From: Francisellaceae bacterium UBA6186
GTDB taxonomy: Bacteria; Pseudomonadota; Gammaproteobacteria; UBA6186; Azoamicaceae
Direction of reading: 5' to 3'
Assembly: GCA_002422785.1 (NCBI GenBank)
Contig: DITK01000054.1
Span: 1 to 28,183, forward strand
Length of the DNA: 28,183 nucleotides
This document shows, in pieces, positions 15,429 through 23,484 of this stretch. The position numbers and the translations under genes were made by a program. How positions within the stretch are numbered: position 1 is the first letter of the stretch; every line of letters starts with the position of its first letter. Below the pieces are notes generated by a model that did not search any database, was not told where the DNA came from, and saw nothing but the letters and a program-made list of their open reading frames with translations.

Positions 15429-17271
15429 TAACAACATACATATATTATTGATAGATGACAATCCAGAGATCCATAAAGATTTTATAAAAATTCTTAATGA
15501 TGATACTGAAACAGAATCAACAATAGACAACAAGGATCTGTTAGGTGCTCAAATATTTGGGGAAGAATATCATCAACAAAATACTAATATGCATATGGCA
15601 GCATTTAAAATTGATTCTGCATTTCAAGGGATAGATGGTATTAAATTAGTACAAACTGCTAAAGATAATCATCAAAAATATACATTAGCGTTTATTGATA
15701 TTCGTATGCCACCTGGGATCGATGGCATCGAAACAATTAAAAATATTTGGCAAATAGATAGCGATATACAAGTTGTTATTTGTACAGCATATTCCGATTA
15801 TACTTGGCACGACACGGTTAAGTATTTAGGAATTACAGATAATTTGTTAATTTTAAAGAAACCATTCGATTATATGGCAGTACGTCAATTAAGTTCTGCA
15901 TTAACAAGAAAATGGTTGTTAATGCAAGAATCTAAGGACTATAACGTAGTTTTAGAAAATTATGTGCAAGAAAGAACAGAAAATCTTATTCATCAAGCGA
16001 CTCATGATAATTTAACTGAGTTACCAAATAGAACTTTATTATATGATCGTATGGATTATACCATAGAATTATCTAGCCGTAATAAAGCAATATTTGCTGT
16101 ATTATATTTTGATTTAGATAATTTTAAAACAATTAATGATACCTTTGGGCATACAGCTGGCGACATAGTATTAAAGACAATTGCTATGCGTGTTAGAGCT
16201 AACATGCGTAAACAAGATACGCTATTTCGCATTGGTGGCGATGAATTTGTTATGCTGATTCCAAATATAGTTACAGAAGAAAATATTATACATATAGCCA
16301 ATAATCTTTTGAAAATAATTCAAGAAACAATTCAGTTAGACATAAAAAATATAAATATGCACAGTAGTGTAGGAATTAGTATTTATCCACAAAATGGCAA
16401 AAAATCTATCGAATTATTAAATAATGCAGATCTAGCGATGTATCACTCAAAAGAACTTGGTGGCAACCAGTTTCAATTTTATAACAAAGATCTTAATGCT
16501 AAAACTTTTTTCCATGCAGAAATTGAATTGGAATTACAGCAAGCAATTGACAATAATGAATTTTGTTTGTTTTATCTGCCACAAATTGATTTAAAAACAG
16601 ATCAATTAATAGCAGTAGAGGCATTAATTCGCTGGAATCATCCGAAATTAGGTATTTTGCCTCCTGCTGGATTTATTAGTGCTGCTGAAAAATCTGGATT
16701 AATTGTGCCAATTGGGGAATGGGTAATAAAAACTGCAATAGCGCAAAATAAAATATGGCAACAAAAAAATTACAAACCCATATTAATTTCAGTAAATGTT
16801 GCGTTACAACAAATCCGGCAATCTAATTTTATTGAACGCCTAGAATACTATTTAAAAGCTGCAAATCTAGAACCAAAATATTTTGGCATCGAATTAATAG
16901 AAAATATATTTATTAATAGTCCAGAAGTTATCAATATTATTAATAATATAAAGAAAATTGGCATACAAATAACTCTTGATAACTTCGGATCTGGAAACAT
17001 GTCTTTAACCTATTTAAAAAACGTACAGATAGATTATCTAAAAATTGATAGATCGTTTGTGGAACATCTTGAAACTGATCATAATAACAAGATTATTGTT
17101 GAATCTATAATCAATATAGCTAACAGTTTGAATTTAAAGATTGTAGCCGAAGGCATAGAAACTTCTCAGCATAAAATGTTTTTGCAACAGCATGATTGTC
17201 AATATGCCCAAGGGTATTATTTTAGCAAACCGTTGGCAGCTCAAGATTTAGAAATGTTGTTACAAAAATAA
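15421..17271 (+). CDS. response regulator with GGDEF and EAL domains
   Basis: This 616-residue protein is a receiver-GGDEF-EAL fusion predicted to control c-di-GMP. The receiver (residues 5-165) has acidic DD at 12-13, phosphoacceptor D93 (FIDIRMPPG) and K147 in LKKPFD, plus an insertion of about 25 residues before the third strand. A coiled linker (170-190) leads to a GGDEF domain with an intact GGDEF at 272-276 and an RxxD inhibitory site (R263-D266). The EAL domain (370-616) keeps E400-A401-L402, N459, E491, E494, K541, E578 and Q597, but the DDFGTG loop reads DNFGSG, so the second metal-binding Asp is N521. Diguanylate cyclase activity is therefore likely, and phosphodiesterase activity is probably weak or absent. 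It is coupled to the upstream kinase, and phaC begins 20 bases downstream. Confidence 0.93.
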   Translation: MNDNNIHILLIDDNPEIHKDFIKILNDDTETESTIDNKDLLGAQIFGEEYHQQNTNMHMAAFKIDSAFQGIDGIKLVQTAKDNHQKYTLAFIDIRMPPGIDGIETIKNIWQIDSDIQVVICTAYSDYTWHDTVKYLGITDNLLILKKPFDYMAVRQLSSALTRKWLLMQESKDYNVVLENYVQERTENLIHQATHDNLTELPNRTLLYDRMDYTIELSSRNKAIFAVLYFDLDNFKTINDTFGHTAGDIVLKTIAMRVRANMRKQDTLFRIGGDEFVMLIPNIVTEENIIHIANNLLKIIQETIQLDIKNINMHSSVGISIYPQNGKKSIELLNNADLAMYHSKELGGNQFQFYNKDLNAKTFFHAEIELELQQAIDNNEFCLFYLPQIDLKTDQLIAVEALIRWNHPKLGILPPAGFISAAEKSGLIVPIGEWVIKTAIAQNKIWQQKNYKPILISVNVALQQIRQSNFIERLEYYLKAANLEPKYFGIELIENIFINSPEVINIINNIKKIGIQITLDNFGSGNMSLTYLKNVQIDYLKIDRSFVEHLETDHNNKIIVESIINIANSLNLKIVAEGIETSQHKMFLQQHDCQYAQGYYFSKPLAAQDLEMLLQK

Positions 17272-17291
17272 TTCAGCAGGATATAGACAAC

Positions 17292-19043
17292 ATGGATTTT
17301 AGTTTATCAGCTACAGAGCATGCAGAGTTAACAGAACATAATTTAAAAAAAAACATAGTTAAAATATCACAATTATTTAACAAACTGTTAGCTATATATA
17401 AGTCCCAATTTTCTAATGATGTATTATGGCTGGTAGTGCCAAGCATAGATATTGTTAAAATCAATCTTTTTAAAAATGCCATTGTAGAAATCCTTAAAGA
17501 TTATTTATATATAAAAAAATTGCATCATGATTTTTTTGATGATTTTATTAAAGAATATTTATTGTTATATAGTTATGGATCTAAAAGTTGTTCAGATCTG
17601 GTGTGCTTATTACTAAAAAAATATTGGCTAAAAAGCCTAGATCATATTAATACGATGGAATGTAGGGACAAAAGAAAATTAACTTTATATTTTAACAATT
17701 GGTTAAATAATTTAGCTAAGCAAGAAAATTTATTAATCAATAGTCAGTTTGAACTAAACAATATATTAATGATTAAAAATAATTTTTTTATAATCATAAA
17801 AAAATGGTTAAATGATTTAATAATTAATAAAGGTTATTTAGATATTAAATTTCACAATAATTCTTCGTTTAAAATTGGTGATAATTTAGCGGCTTCGCCA
17901 GGTACAGTAATTTATAAAAACGAATTAATGGAACTTATACAATATTCTCCGACAACTTTACAAGTATTTAAAGTGCCGTTGCTGTTTGTTCCTCCTTGTA
18001 TTAATAAATATTATATATTAGATCTATCAAGCAACAACTCTTTAGTTAAGTGGATGGTGAATCAAGGTTTTACTGTTTATATGATTTCTTGGATTAATCC
18101 GACCGCATCACTTGCCCATAAAACATTTGCAGAGTATATAATTAATGGTCCATTACAAGCACTTGATGTCATAGCTGATATTATTCAAGTAAAAAAATTT
18201 CATTTGGCAGGTTATTGTATGGGTGGGGCAATGTTAAGTTGTGTGCTGTCTTATATACAACAAACCAAAAAATTTAAAATAATGAGTGCCACTCATTTTA
18301 TGTCGCTAATAAATTTTGCAAATTTTAAAAATTTAAATCAAGATTATTTAAATAAATTAGAAATAATGAACAATAAAACTGGGTATATGGCAGGAAAGTT
18401 GCTAAGTATGGCTTTTAATATTGTACATGCTAACGAACTGGTGTGGCCATATTTTGTTAATTATTATCTTTTTAATCAATCATTAGATAAATTTGATACA
18501 CTTTATTGGAACTGTGACTCTATTAATTTACCAGCTAGCATGTATAATTTTTATGTGCGTAATATATGTTTTGAAAACAAACTGTGTCAAACCAATGCAA
18601 TAACTATCAATGGAGTGGCGATTGATATAAGTAAAGTAACTGCGCCGATTTTTTTTGTAGCGGGCGAGCAAGATCACATAAGTCCTTGGGAAATATCATA
18701 TAGTAGCCTGAGGTTATATAGTTCTAGTGTTAATAAACAATTTATACTAGCTGCTGGTGGACATGTTAATGGGTTAATTAATTGCCCAACCAATGCAAAA
18801 TACTCTTACAAATGTATTGATAAAACTCAGATAAATGAGTTAATAGCCAATGATATACATTTATGGATAAACAATACCAATACTTATGCTGGTTCTTGGT
18901 GGCCTTGTTGGCTGGATTGGCTAAAAAAAATTGAATCTACCCAAATAACAGTTACCAGCAGAAATTTTTTGGCAATTAGTTTTCAAGAATCTATGTTGTC
19001 AACCAATGCACCAGGCACGTATGTGCACAACAGTCTAAAATAA
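17292..19043 (+). CDS. phaC: poly(3-hydroxyalkanoate) synthase, class I-like
   Basis: PhaC polymerises hydroxyacyl-CoA into storage polyester on the surface of cytoplasmic granules. The protein has 583 residues, near the 589 of Cupriavidus necator PhaC. The alpha/beta-hydrolase half shows ILDLSSNNSLVKWMVNQGFT and MISWINP, the lipase-like box GYCMGG with nucleophile C309, the Asp in GEQDHISPW (D461) and the His in GGHVNG (H491), so the Cys-Asp-His triad is complete. YWNCDSINLPASMYNFYVRN is also a family signature. The first 170 residues are divergent and Lys/Asn-rich. No phaA, phaB, phasin or PHA depolymerase gene is in the window. It is 20 bases after the c-di-GMP regulator and 3 bases before the asmA-like gene, which suggests one transcript. 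Confidence 0.93.
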   Translation: MDFSLSATEHAELTEHNLKKNIVKISQLFNKLLAIYKSQFSNDVLWLVVPSIDIVKINLFKNAIVEILKDYLYIKKLHHDFFDDFIKEYLLLYSYGSKSCSDLVCLLLKKYWLKSLDHINTMECRDKRKLTLYFNNWLNNLAKQENLLINSQFELNNILMIKNNFFIIIKKWLNDLIINKGYLDIKFHNNSSFKIGDNLAASPGTVIYKNELMELIQYSPTTLQVFKVPLLFVPPCINKYYILDLSSNNSLVKWMVNQGFTVYMISWINPTASLAHKTFAEYIINGPLQALDVIADIIQVKKFHLAGYCMGGAMLSCVLSYIQQTKKFKIMSATHFMSLINFANFKNLNQDYLNKLEIMNNKTGYMAGKLLSMAFNIVHANELVWPYFVNYYLFNQSLDKFDTLYWNCDSINLPASMYNFYVRNICFENKLCQTNAITINGVAIDISKVTAPIFFVAGEQDHISPWEISYSSLRLYSSSVNKQFILAAGGHVNGLINCPTNAKYSYKCIDKTQINELIANDIHLWINNTNTYAGSWWPCWLDWLKKIESTQITVTSRNFLAISFQESMLSTNAPGTYVHNSLK

Positions 19044-19046
19044 TGT

Positions 19047-20939
19047 ATGATTAAATTTATATTTAAAATAATTACCACTTTAATCTTAATTTTAATTGGA
19101 TTGATAGTTGTTATTATCCTTTTTATAAATCCAAACAAGTATAAAGATCAAATTATTTCTTCTTTTGAAAACAATACTAGTTATAAATTAAATATCAATG
19201 GCCAAATTAGATGGTCATTAGCTACCAATATTCAAATTTATCTTGAAGATTTAGAAATTAATCAAAAATTACCTGAAATATCTATACATGGTATATCCCC
19301 AGACAAAATACTTATTTTGAAAAAAGCATCTGTTTTTATTAATCCATTTAAGTCATTGGTATATATGAAATTGATTATTTCTAAAATTGAATTTGAAGAT
19401 TTACAATTGGAGATATCAAGGCGTCTTGATAAAACGGTTGATATTAGCAAGTTGACAGAAAAATTATTATTAATAAATAACAAGATTATTAAAATGATAT
19501 TTTGTGACGAAGTTATTTGTAAAAATTGTATAGTCAATATACATGATCAATATACTAACGATAGTGTCAAAATAAACAAATTAAATATAACATTAAAAAA
19601 GTATAATAATTTAGAAATAAATTCTTTGGTAATCGAAATATTAAACAATCAATTAATGTTAAAAGGTGAAGCATATATTGATTGGCGTGCTAAAAAATTT
19701 GAAACTAGTAAAATAATTATAGAAAATAACAACATGATGTATAATTTAATTGGCAAAATAAATTATGATAACAATAAAATAGCGGGCAATACTCGCTTGC
19801 AATTATTAACAAACAATAGCGATGAAGATAAAATATTTTTAGATACTATTTTTCTATTTGATAAACAACAAATTGATTTTAACTCGGTTTCATTAAAAAT
19901 TGGTTCAGGGGACATATCTGGCAATTTCAAAATTTCAACAGTAGATGGTATTGGCGAATTTGATCTGAACATAAAAAATATAGAAATTACAAAATTATTG
20001 GCCGCTATTAATGCTTCTCATGATGAGATACCCCAAGAAAATACCGTGAAAATTATTGAAGATAACCATACTTTAAGCAGATTTTTTGGAAAATCAAAGA
20101 TAACTGGCCGTTTACATGGCAACAATATGTTAATCAAGCCACTTGGGAGAGTCGACAATATTGATTTAAGGATCAACAGTATATTACCAGGTATGTTTCA
20201 AGTTAACCAAGGAATGTTTAATATTGGGAAAGCAAAGATTAAGGTTGATTTAACAGCAGATATTAAGAAAGAAGAGCCAAAACTCTATATTAATCTTATG
20301 GCTAAAGATCTAAATATGGCAACTATGAGTAAATTATTTTCTGCCGGAGTTGGGATCGTAAGTATTAAAGCATCTACAGTTCTAGGTAATTACAATTCAT
20401 TAATAAACAACCTAACTGGCAATTTTGACTTGGTAATCGCTGATGGCCAATTAGTTGGTTTCGATTTTAATAATACTTTAATTCAATACGATTTATATCT
20501 AAACGAATTATTTAATAAGTTAAAAAAACAACCACAACAAGATATACAGGTATTATTAAATAATCAATTCATTCCTGACAATTTAATAACTAAAGATCCT
20601 GTGTCAGATTTTTCCGTATTTAAATTACAAACTAAATTAACAGATGGAGCCGATGCAAACTCTAACTTGATATTACAACATGCAAAATACTCTTTAGCAG
20701 GTATTGGTTTAATAAATTTAACTAAAAATCATTTTAATTATAATTTAAGCACAAAACTGACTCTGGTCCCCAACGACTTTACTAGGGAAATACCACAATA
20801 CATGCAAACGGTGCCATTAATTGTTCAGGCCAAGGGATCAATAAATGCAGTGATTTTTTCAATAAAATCTGATGATTATATATTAAAAGCATTACAAGAA
20901 TTACAAAAAATGTTGTTAAAAATTAAAGAAGCATCATAA
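19047..20939 (+). CDS. asmA: AsmA family protein
   Basis: This 630-residue protein resembles AsmA (E. coli 617 residues), an inner-membrane-anchored, mainly periplasmic protein of the repeating beta-groove (bridge-like lipid transfer) superfamily linked to outer-membrane lipid homeostasis. An N-terminal membrane anchor spans about residues 5-28, followed by NPNKYKDQIISSFENNTSYK and LNINGQIRWSLATNIQIYLE, the classic AsmA opening (gxixWsl.p.i.l...). The C-terminal half has FSAGVGIVSIKASTVLGNYN followed by LTGNFDLVIADGQLVGFDFN, typical of the family's conserved C-terminal region. The ATG lies 3 bases after the phaC stop with no independent Shine-Dalgarno, suggesting translational coupling. Outer-membrane stress or lipid supply could be the functional link, but this is inference. 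Confidence 0.85.
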   Translation: MIKFIFKIITTLILILIGLIVVIILFINPNKYKDQIISSFENNTSYKLNINGQIRWSLATNIQIYLEDLEINQKLPEISIHGISPDKILILKKASVFINPFKSLVYMKLIISKIEFEDLQLEISRRLDKTVDISKLTEKLLLINNKIIKMIFCDEVICKNCIVNIHDQYTNDSVKINKLNITLKKYNNLEINSLVIEILNNQLMLKGEAYIDWRAKKFETSKIIIENNNMMYNLIGKINYDNNKIAGNTRLQLLTNNSDEDKIFLDTIFLFDKQQIDFNSVSLKIGSGDISGNFKISTVDGIGEFDLNIKNIEITKLLAAINASHDEIPQENTVKIIEDNHTLSRFFGKSKITGRLHGNNMLIKPLGRVDNIDLRINSILPGMFQVNQGMFNIGKAKIKVDLTADIKKEEPKLYINLMAKDLNMATMSKLFSAGVGIVSIKASTVLGNYNSLINNLTGNFDLVIADGQLVGFDFNNTLIQYDLYLNELFNKLKKQPQQDIQVLLNNQFIPDNLITKDPVSDFSVFKLQTKLTDGADANSNLILQHAKYSLAGIGLINLTKNHFNYNLSTKLTLVPNDFTREIPQYMQTVPLIVQAKGSINAVIFSIKSDDYILKALQELQKMLLKIKEAS

Positions 20940-21005
20940 ATATGTAATACCAGCAAAGTTAAAGAGTACTTGAACTACAAGATATATTACATCAAACTTG
21001 TTGGC

Positions 21006-22061
21006 ATGTCGGTGAATTTAGATTTTCAAATTAATAAAATTAAACATTTAGTTACAGATAGTTTTATCCAGATCAATCAATTACTATTAGATGGTACAGT
21101 ATCTAATAGTAACTCTAACTTACTTAATTCAATAAATAAGCATACAAAAACTAACCATGGTAAAAAATTAAGACCATTATTGTTATTATTATCTGGCAAT
21201 GCTATTTATAACCTACAAAATAACAAAATTAATCATCAAAATCATATTAAATTAGCAGCAGCTATTGAGTTAATTCATATTGCTAGTTTATTACATGATG
21301 ATGTGTTAGATAATTCTACCATACGTCGTAATCAACAAACTATTAATGCTGAATTCGACAATAAATGTGCAATTTTAGCTGGAGATTTTTTATATGCCAA
21401 GGCATTTAAGTTGATTTCTAATATAGATAGCCCACAAAATAATCAGGTAACCTCTTTAATTGCCAATACAAGTCAACTAATGGTGGAAGGAGAAATATTA
21501 CAATTATCAGAAAAATATAATTTTAATATTAAGCAAGATACATATTTACAAATTATTACTTATAAAACAGCTAAGTTATTTGCAACTACTATGCAGTTAC
21601 CTGGGATCTTAAATTTAAAAACATTAACATCAGCTCAATTAGATTGGAATTTTTTAGCAGAATGCGGATTAAATTTAGGGATCGCCTATCAACTATTGGA
21701 TGATGTTATTGATTACTATAAATATGGTAACGATATAAGTGAAGGTCGCATTACTTTACCGGTTATTTTTTTATTACATAATTCAGACATAAGTACTAAA
21801 AAAAATATTATCCAAATAATAAATCAATATCCTAATTTTGCTTATGCCCAACAATTAGAACAAATACATTTACTTAAAAAGATCATTTTTAATAATGGAG
21901 GATTCGATTATACCATTAATTTAGCTAAGCATCATTTAATTCTAGCTAAAACAGCTATTAATGTACTATTTGGATCGGAATATAAACAAGCAATCGTGCA
22001 AATTATTGATAGTTTATTAGATTTTAAATTACCTAATATTGAAGATCAATTTAAACAATAA
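21006..22061 (+). CDS. ispB: long-chain polyprenyl diphosphate synthase (octaprenyl type)
   Basis: This trans-prenyltransferase is predicted to make the all-trans polyprenyl side chain of ubiquinone. The first aspartate-rich motif is HDDVLD (D98, D99, D102) with IRR after it, and the second is DDVID (D232, D233, D236). HGKKLRP is the usual IPP-binding segment. The residue five positions before the first DDxxD is small (A93), consistent with long products. Between DDVID and EGR the loop is about 8 residues shorter than in E. coli IspB, and the GKxxGDDL element is reduced to KYGNDI. The ATG at 21006 gives 351 residues and a family-like N-terminus; an in-frame TTG at 20970 would add 12 residues. 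The end overlaps mutM by 11 bases. Confidence 0.9.
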   Translation: MSVNLDFQINKIKHLVTDSFIQINQLLLDGTVSNSNSNLLNSINKHTKTNHGKKLRPLLLLLSGNAIYNLQNNKINHQNHIKLAAAIELIHIASLLHDDVLDNSTIRRNQQTINAEFDNKCAILAGDFLYAKAFKLISNIDSPQNNQVTSLIANTSQLMVEGEILQLSEKYNFNIKQDTYLQIITYKTAKLFATTMQLPGILNLKTLTSAQLDWNFLAECGLNLGIAYQLLDDVIDYYKYGNDISEGRITLPVIFLLHNSDISTKKNIIQIINQYPNFAYAQQLEQIHLLKKIIFNNGGFDYTINLAKHHLILAKTAINVLFGSEYKQAIVQIIDSLLDFKLPNIEDQFKQ

Positions 22062-22887
22062 ATTGACAATTATCACAAAAAAAAGTAGATCTTTGTCCTA
22101 ATTTTACTTGGCTAATTTTGGTATTACATACTAAGCAATTTTGATTGGCTTTACCGTATACTTTTAAAGTGTTGACAAATGTGCCAGGTAAGCCTGTTGG
22201 ATCAAAAAAATCTTTTAAAGTAGTTCCCCCTTTAGAGATAGCTTGCTTTAAAATACTTCTAATAGCTATTACTAGATTTTTAAGATGTAATAAGCTAAGA
22301 TTTTTACTAATGCTAAGGGGGTGAATTTTGGCACGAAATAGTGCTTCATTAGCATAAATATTGCCCACACCAACTACTATTTTATTATTCATAATAAGTT
22401 GTTTAATCAGTACATTTTTATTTTTTGTTTGGTTAAAAAGATATTTTGCGTTAAATATCGGATCAAAAGGTTCTGGACCTAAATGTGCTAAAAGATTATG
22501 TTCTAAAGGATTATTATTAGTCCAAAGCACAGATCCAAAACGGCGTGGATCGTTATATCGTAAAACTACACCCTCTCGTAATACAAAATCTACATGGTCA
22601 TGTTTGATAACTGGTGTAGATTGATTTACCACGCTTAATTTTCCAGACATACCTAAATGAATAATTAAATGACTTTCGCCAGAGTTTTTATTATAACAAG
22701 CGATTAACAAATACTTTGCTCTTCTATAGATATGTTTAATAACGCTATTTTGTAAAATATTACTTAAGTGTGGGTTGATCGGCCAACGCAAAGATGGATT
22801 ACGAATAATAATTTGTGCTATGGTGTAATTAGAGATAGATTGCTGTAAATTAGTACAAATAGTTTCAATTTCTGGTAACTCTGGCAT
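22051..22887 (-). CDS. mutM: formamidopyrimidine-DNA glycosylase
   Basis: MutM (Fpg) removes 8-oxoguanine and formamidopyrimidines and cleaves the abasic site. The 278-residue protein begins MPELPEIETI, with catalytic P2 and E3, and has K58 in YRRAKYLL. LIIHLGMSGKL and the LRYNDPRRFGSVLW block follow, then the helix-two-turn-helix region GVGNIYANEALFRAKIHP. The C-terminal zinc finger is complete (C251, C254, C271, C274) with the DNA-contacting Arg in GQRSTFFC (R266). It is convergent with ispB, overlapping its last 11 bases, and divergent from the second pilin gene. Confidence 0.97.
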   Translation of the reverse strand: MPELPEIETICTNLQQSISNYTIAQIIIRNPSLRWPINPHLSNILQNSVIKHIYRRAKYLLIACYNKNSGESHLIIHLGMSGKLSVVNQSTPVIKHDHVDFVLREGVVLRYNDPRRFGSVLWTNNNPLEHNLLAHLGPEPFDPIFNAKYLFNQTKNKNVLIKQLIMNNKIVVGVGNIYANEALFRAKIHPLSISKNLSLLHLKNLVIAIRSILKQAISKGGTTLKDFFDPTGLPGTFVNTLKVYGKANQNCLVCNTKISQVKLGQRSTFFCDNCQFIV

Positions 22888-22956
22888 ACATCTAAAATTT
22901 TCAAATTGATCTATAATTAAAATATGAGTATTAACAAAATAGTATTATATAAATTT

Positions 22957-23439
22957 ATGAATAACAACAAAGCATTTTCTTTAATAGAATTAATGTTAGT
23001 TGTGGCAATAACAGCGGCTATATCTGCAATAGCTATTCCTAATTATAAAGAATACATCAATAAAGCTAAAGTATCGGCCATGATAAGTGCTATAGATCCG
23101 TGTCAAACTCAAATATTCCAATATTTTCTAAAAAACGGTTCTTTACCGGATGGTATTTCTGCTGGACAACCAGTAACTTGTCAAGGACAAACTTTAGGAG
23201 CCGCACCTATGCAAATAGCTGATAAAATATTTGTAACTTACACATATTCTGCTAATATTTCGCAATTTACCATAACTCATTCTGATCTTCATCCCAGCGG
23301 CAGCAGTACACTGTATCAAATATATGTTAAATTAGATGCATCTTCGGGAGATATAGCGTATAGCTGTGGGACATTTACTGCCAATCCTTTACCAGCGGCA
23401 TTACTGCCGCCATCAACCTGTACTGGGTCAGCTATTTAA
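22957..23439 (+). CDS. type IV pilin-like protein, second copy
   Basis: This prepilin-like protein has a hydrophobic N-terminal helix starting FSLIELMLVVAITAAISAIA with Glu at mature position +5. An upstream ATG at 22924 would give a 17-residue leader, whereas the ATG at 22957 gives the short leader MNNNKA, typical of type IVa prepilins, and leaves more room for a promoter after mutM; neither has a strong Shine-Dalgarno. As in the pilin at 8212, the residue before the cleavage site is Ala. Four cysteines in the globular part could form two disulfides, including a C-terminal loop ending PSTCTGSAI. Chain length is about 160 residues. It shows little similarity to the first pilin outside the N-terminus, so the two probably serve different roles. 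No pilus machinery genes are nearby. Confidence 0.85.
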   Translation: MNNNKAFSLIELMLVVAITAAISAIAIPNYKEYINKAKVSAMISAIDPCQTQIFQYFLKNGSLPDGISAGQPVTCQGQTLGAAPMQIADKIFVTYTYSANISQFTITHSDLHPSGSSTLYQIYVKLDASSGDIAYSCGTFTANPLPAALLPPSTCTGSAI

Positions 23440-23440
23440 A

Positions 23441-23484
23441 ATAATTATTTAGTCATTATTTTAACAATTCTTCTAAATAATTAT
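23441..23484. terminator. inverted repeat at the convergent pilin / coiled-coil gene ends
   Basis: ATAATTATTTAG (23441-23452) and CTAAATAATTAT (23473-23484) are perfect 12-base complements around a 20-base loop. The structure spans the 16-base gap between the pilin and coiled-coil stops and the last codons of the coiled-coil gene. On the minus strand it is followed by a short T-rich run, so it may terminate the coiled-coil transcript. The low G+C makes this weak evidence. Confidence 0.3.

Noticed and set aside
17292..19043. Possible loss of function in phaC because its N-terminal third is divergent
   Set aside because: The catalytic Cys-Asp-His triad and all family blocks of the synthase domain are present, and total length is normal; N-termini of PhaC proteins vary widely.
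20942..20992. 8-base inverted repeat ATGTAATA / TATTACAT between asmA and ispB
   Set aside because: The arms are 35 bases apart and AT-rich, and no terminator or operator context supports a function.
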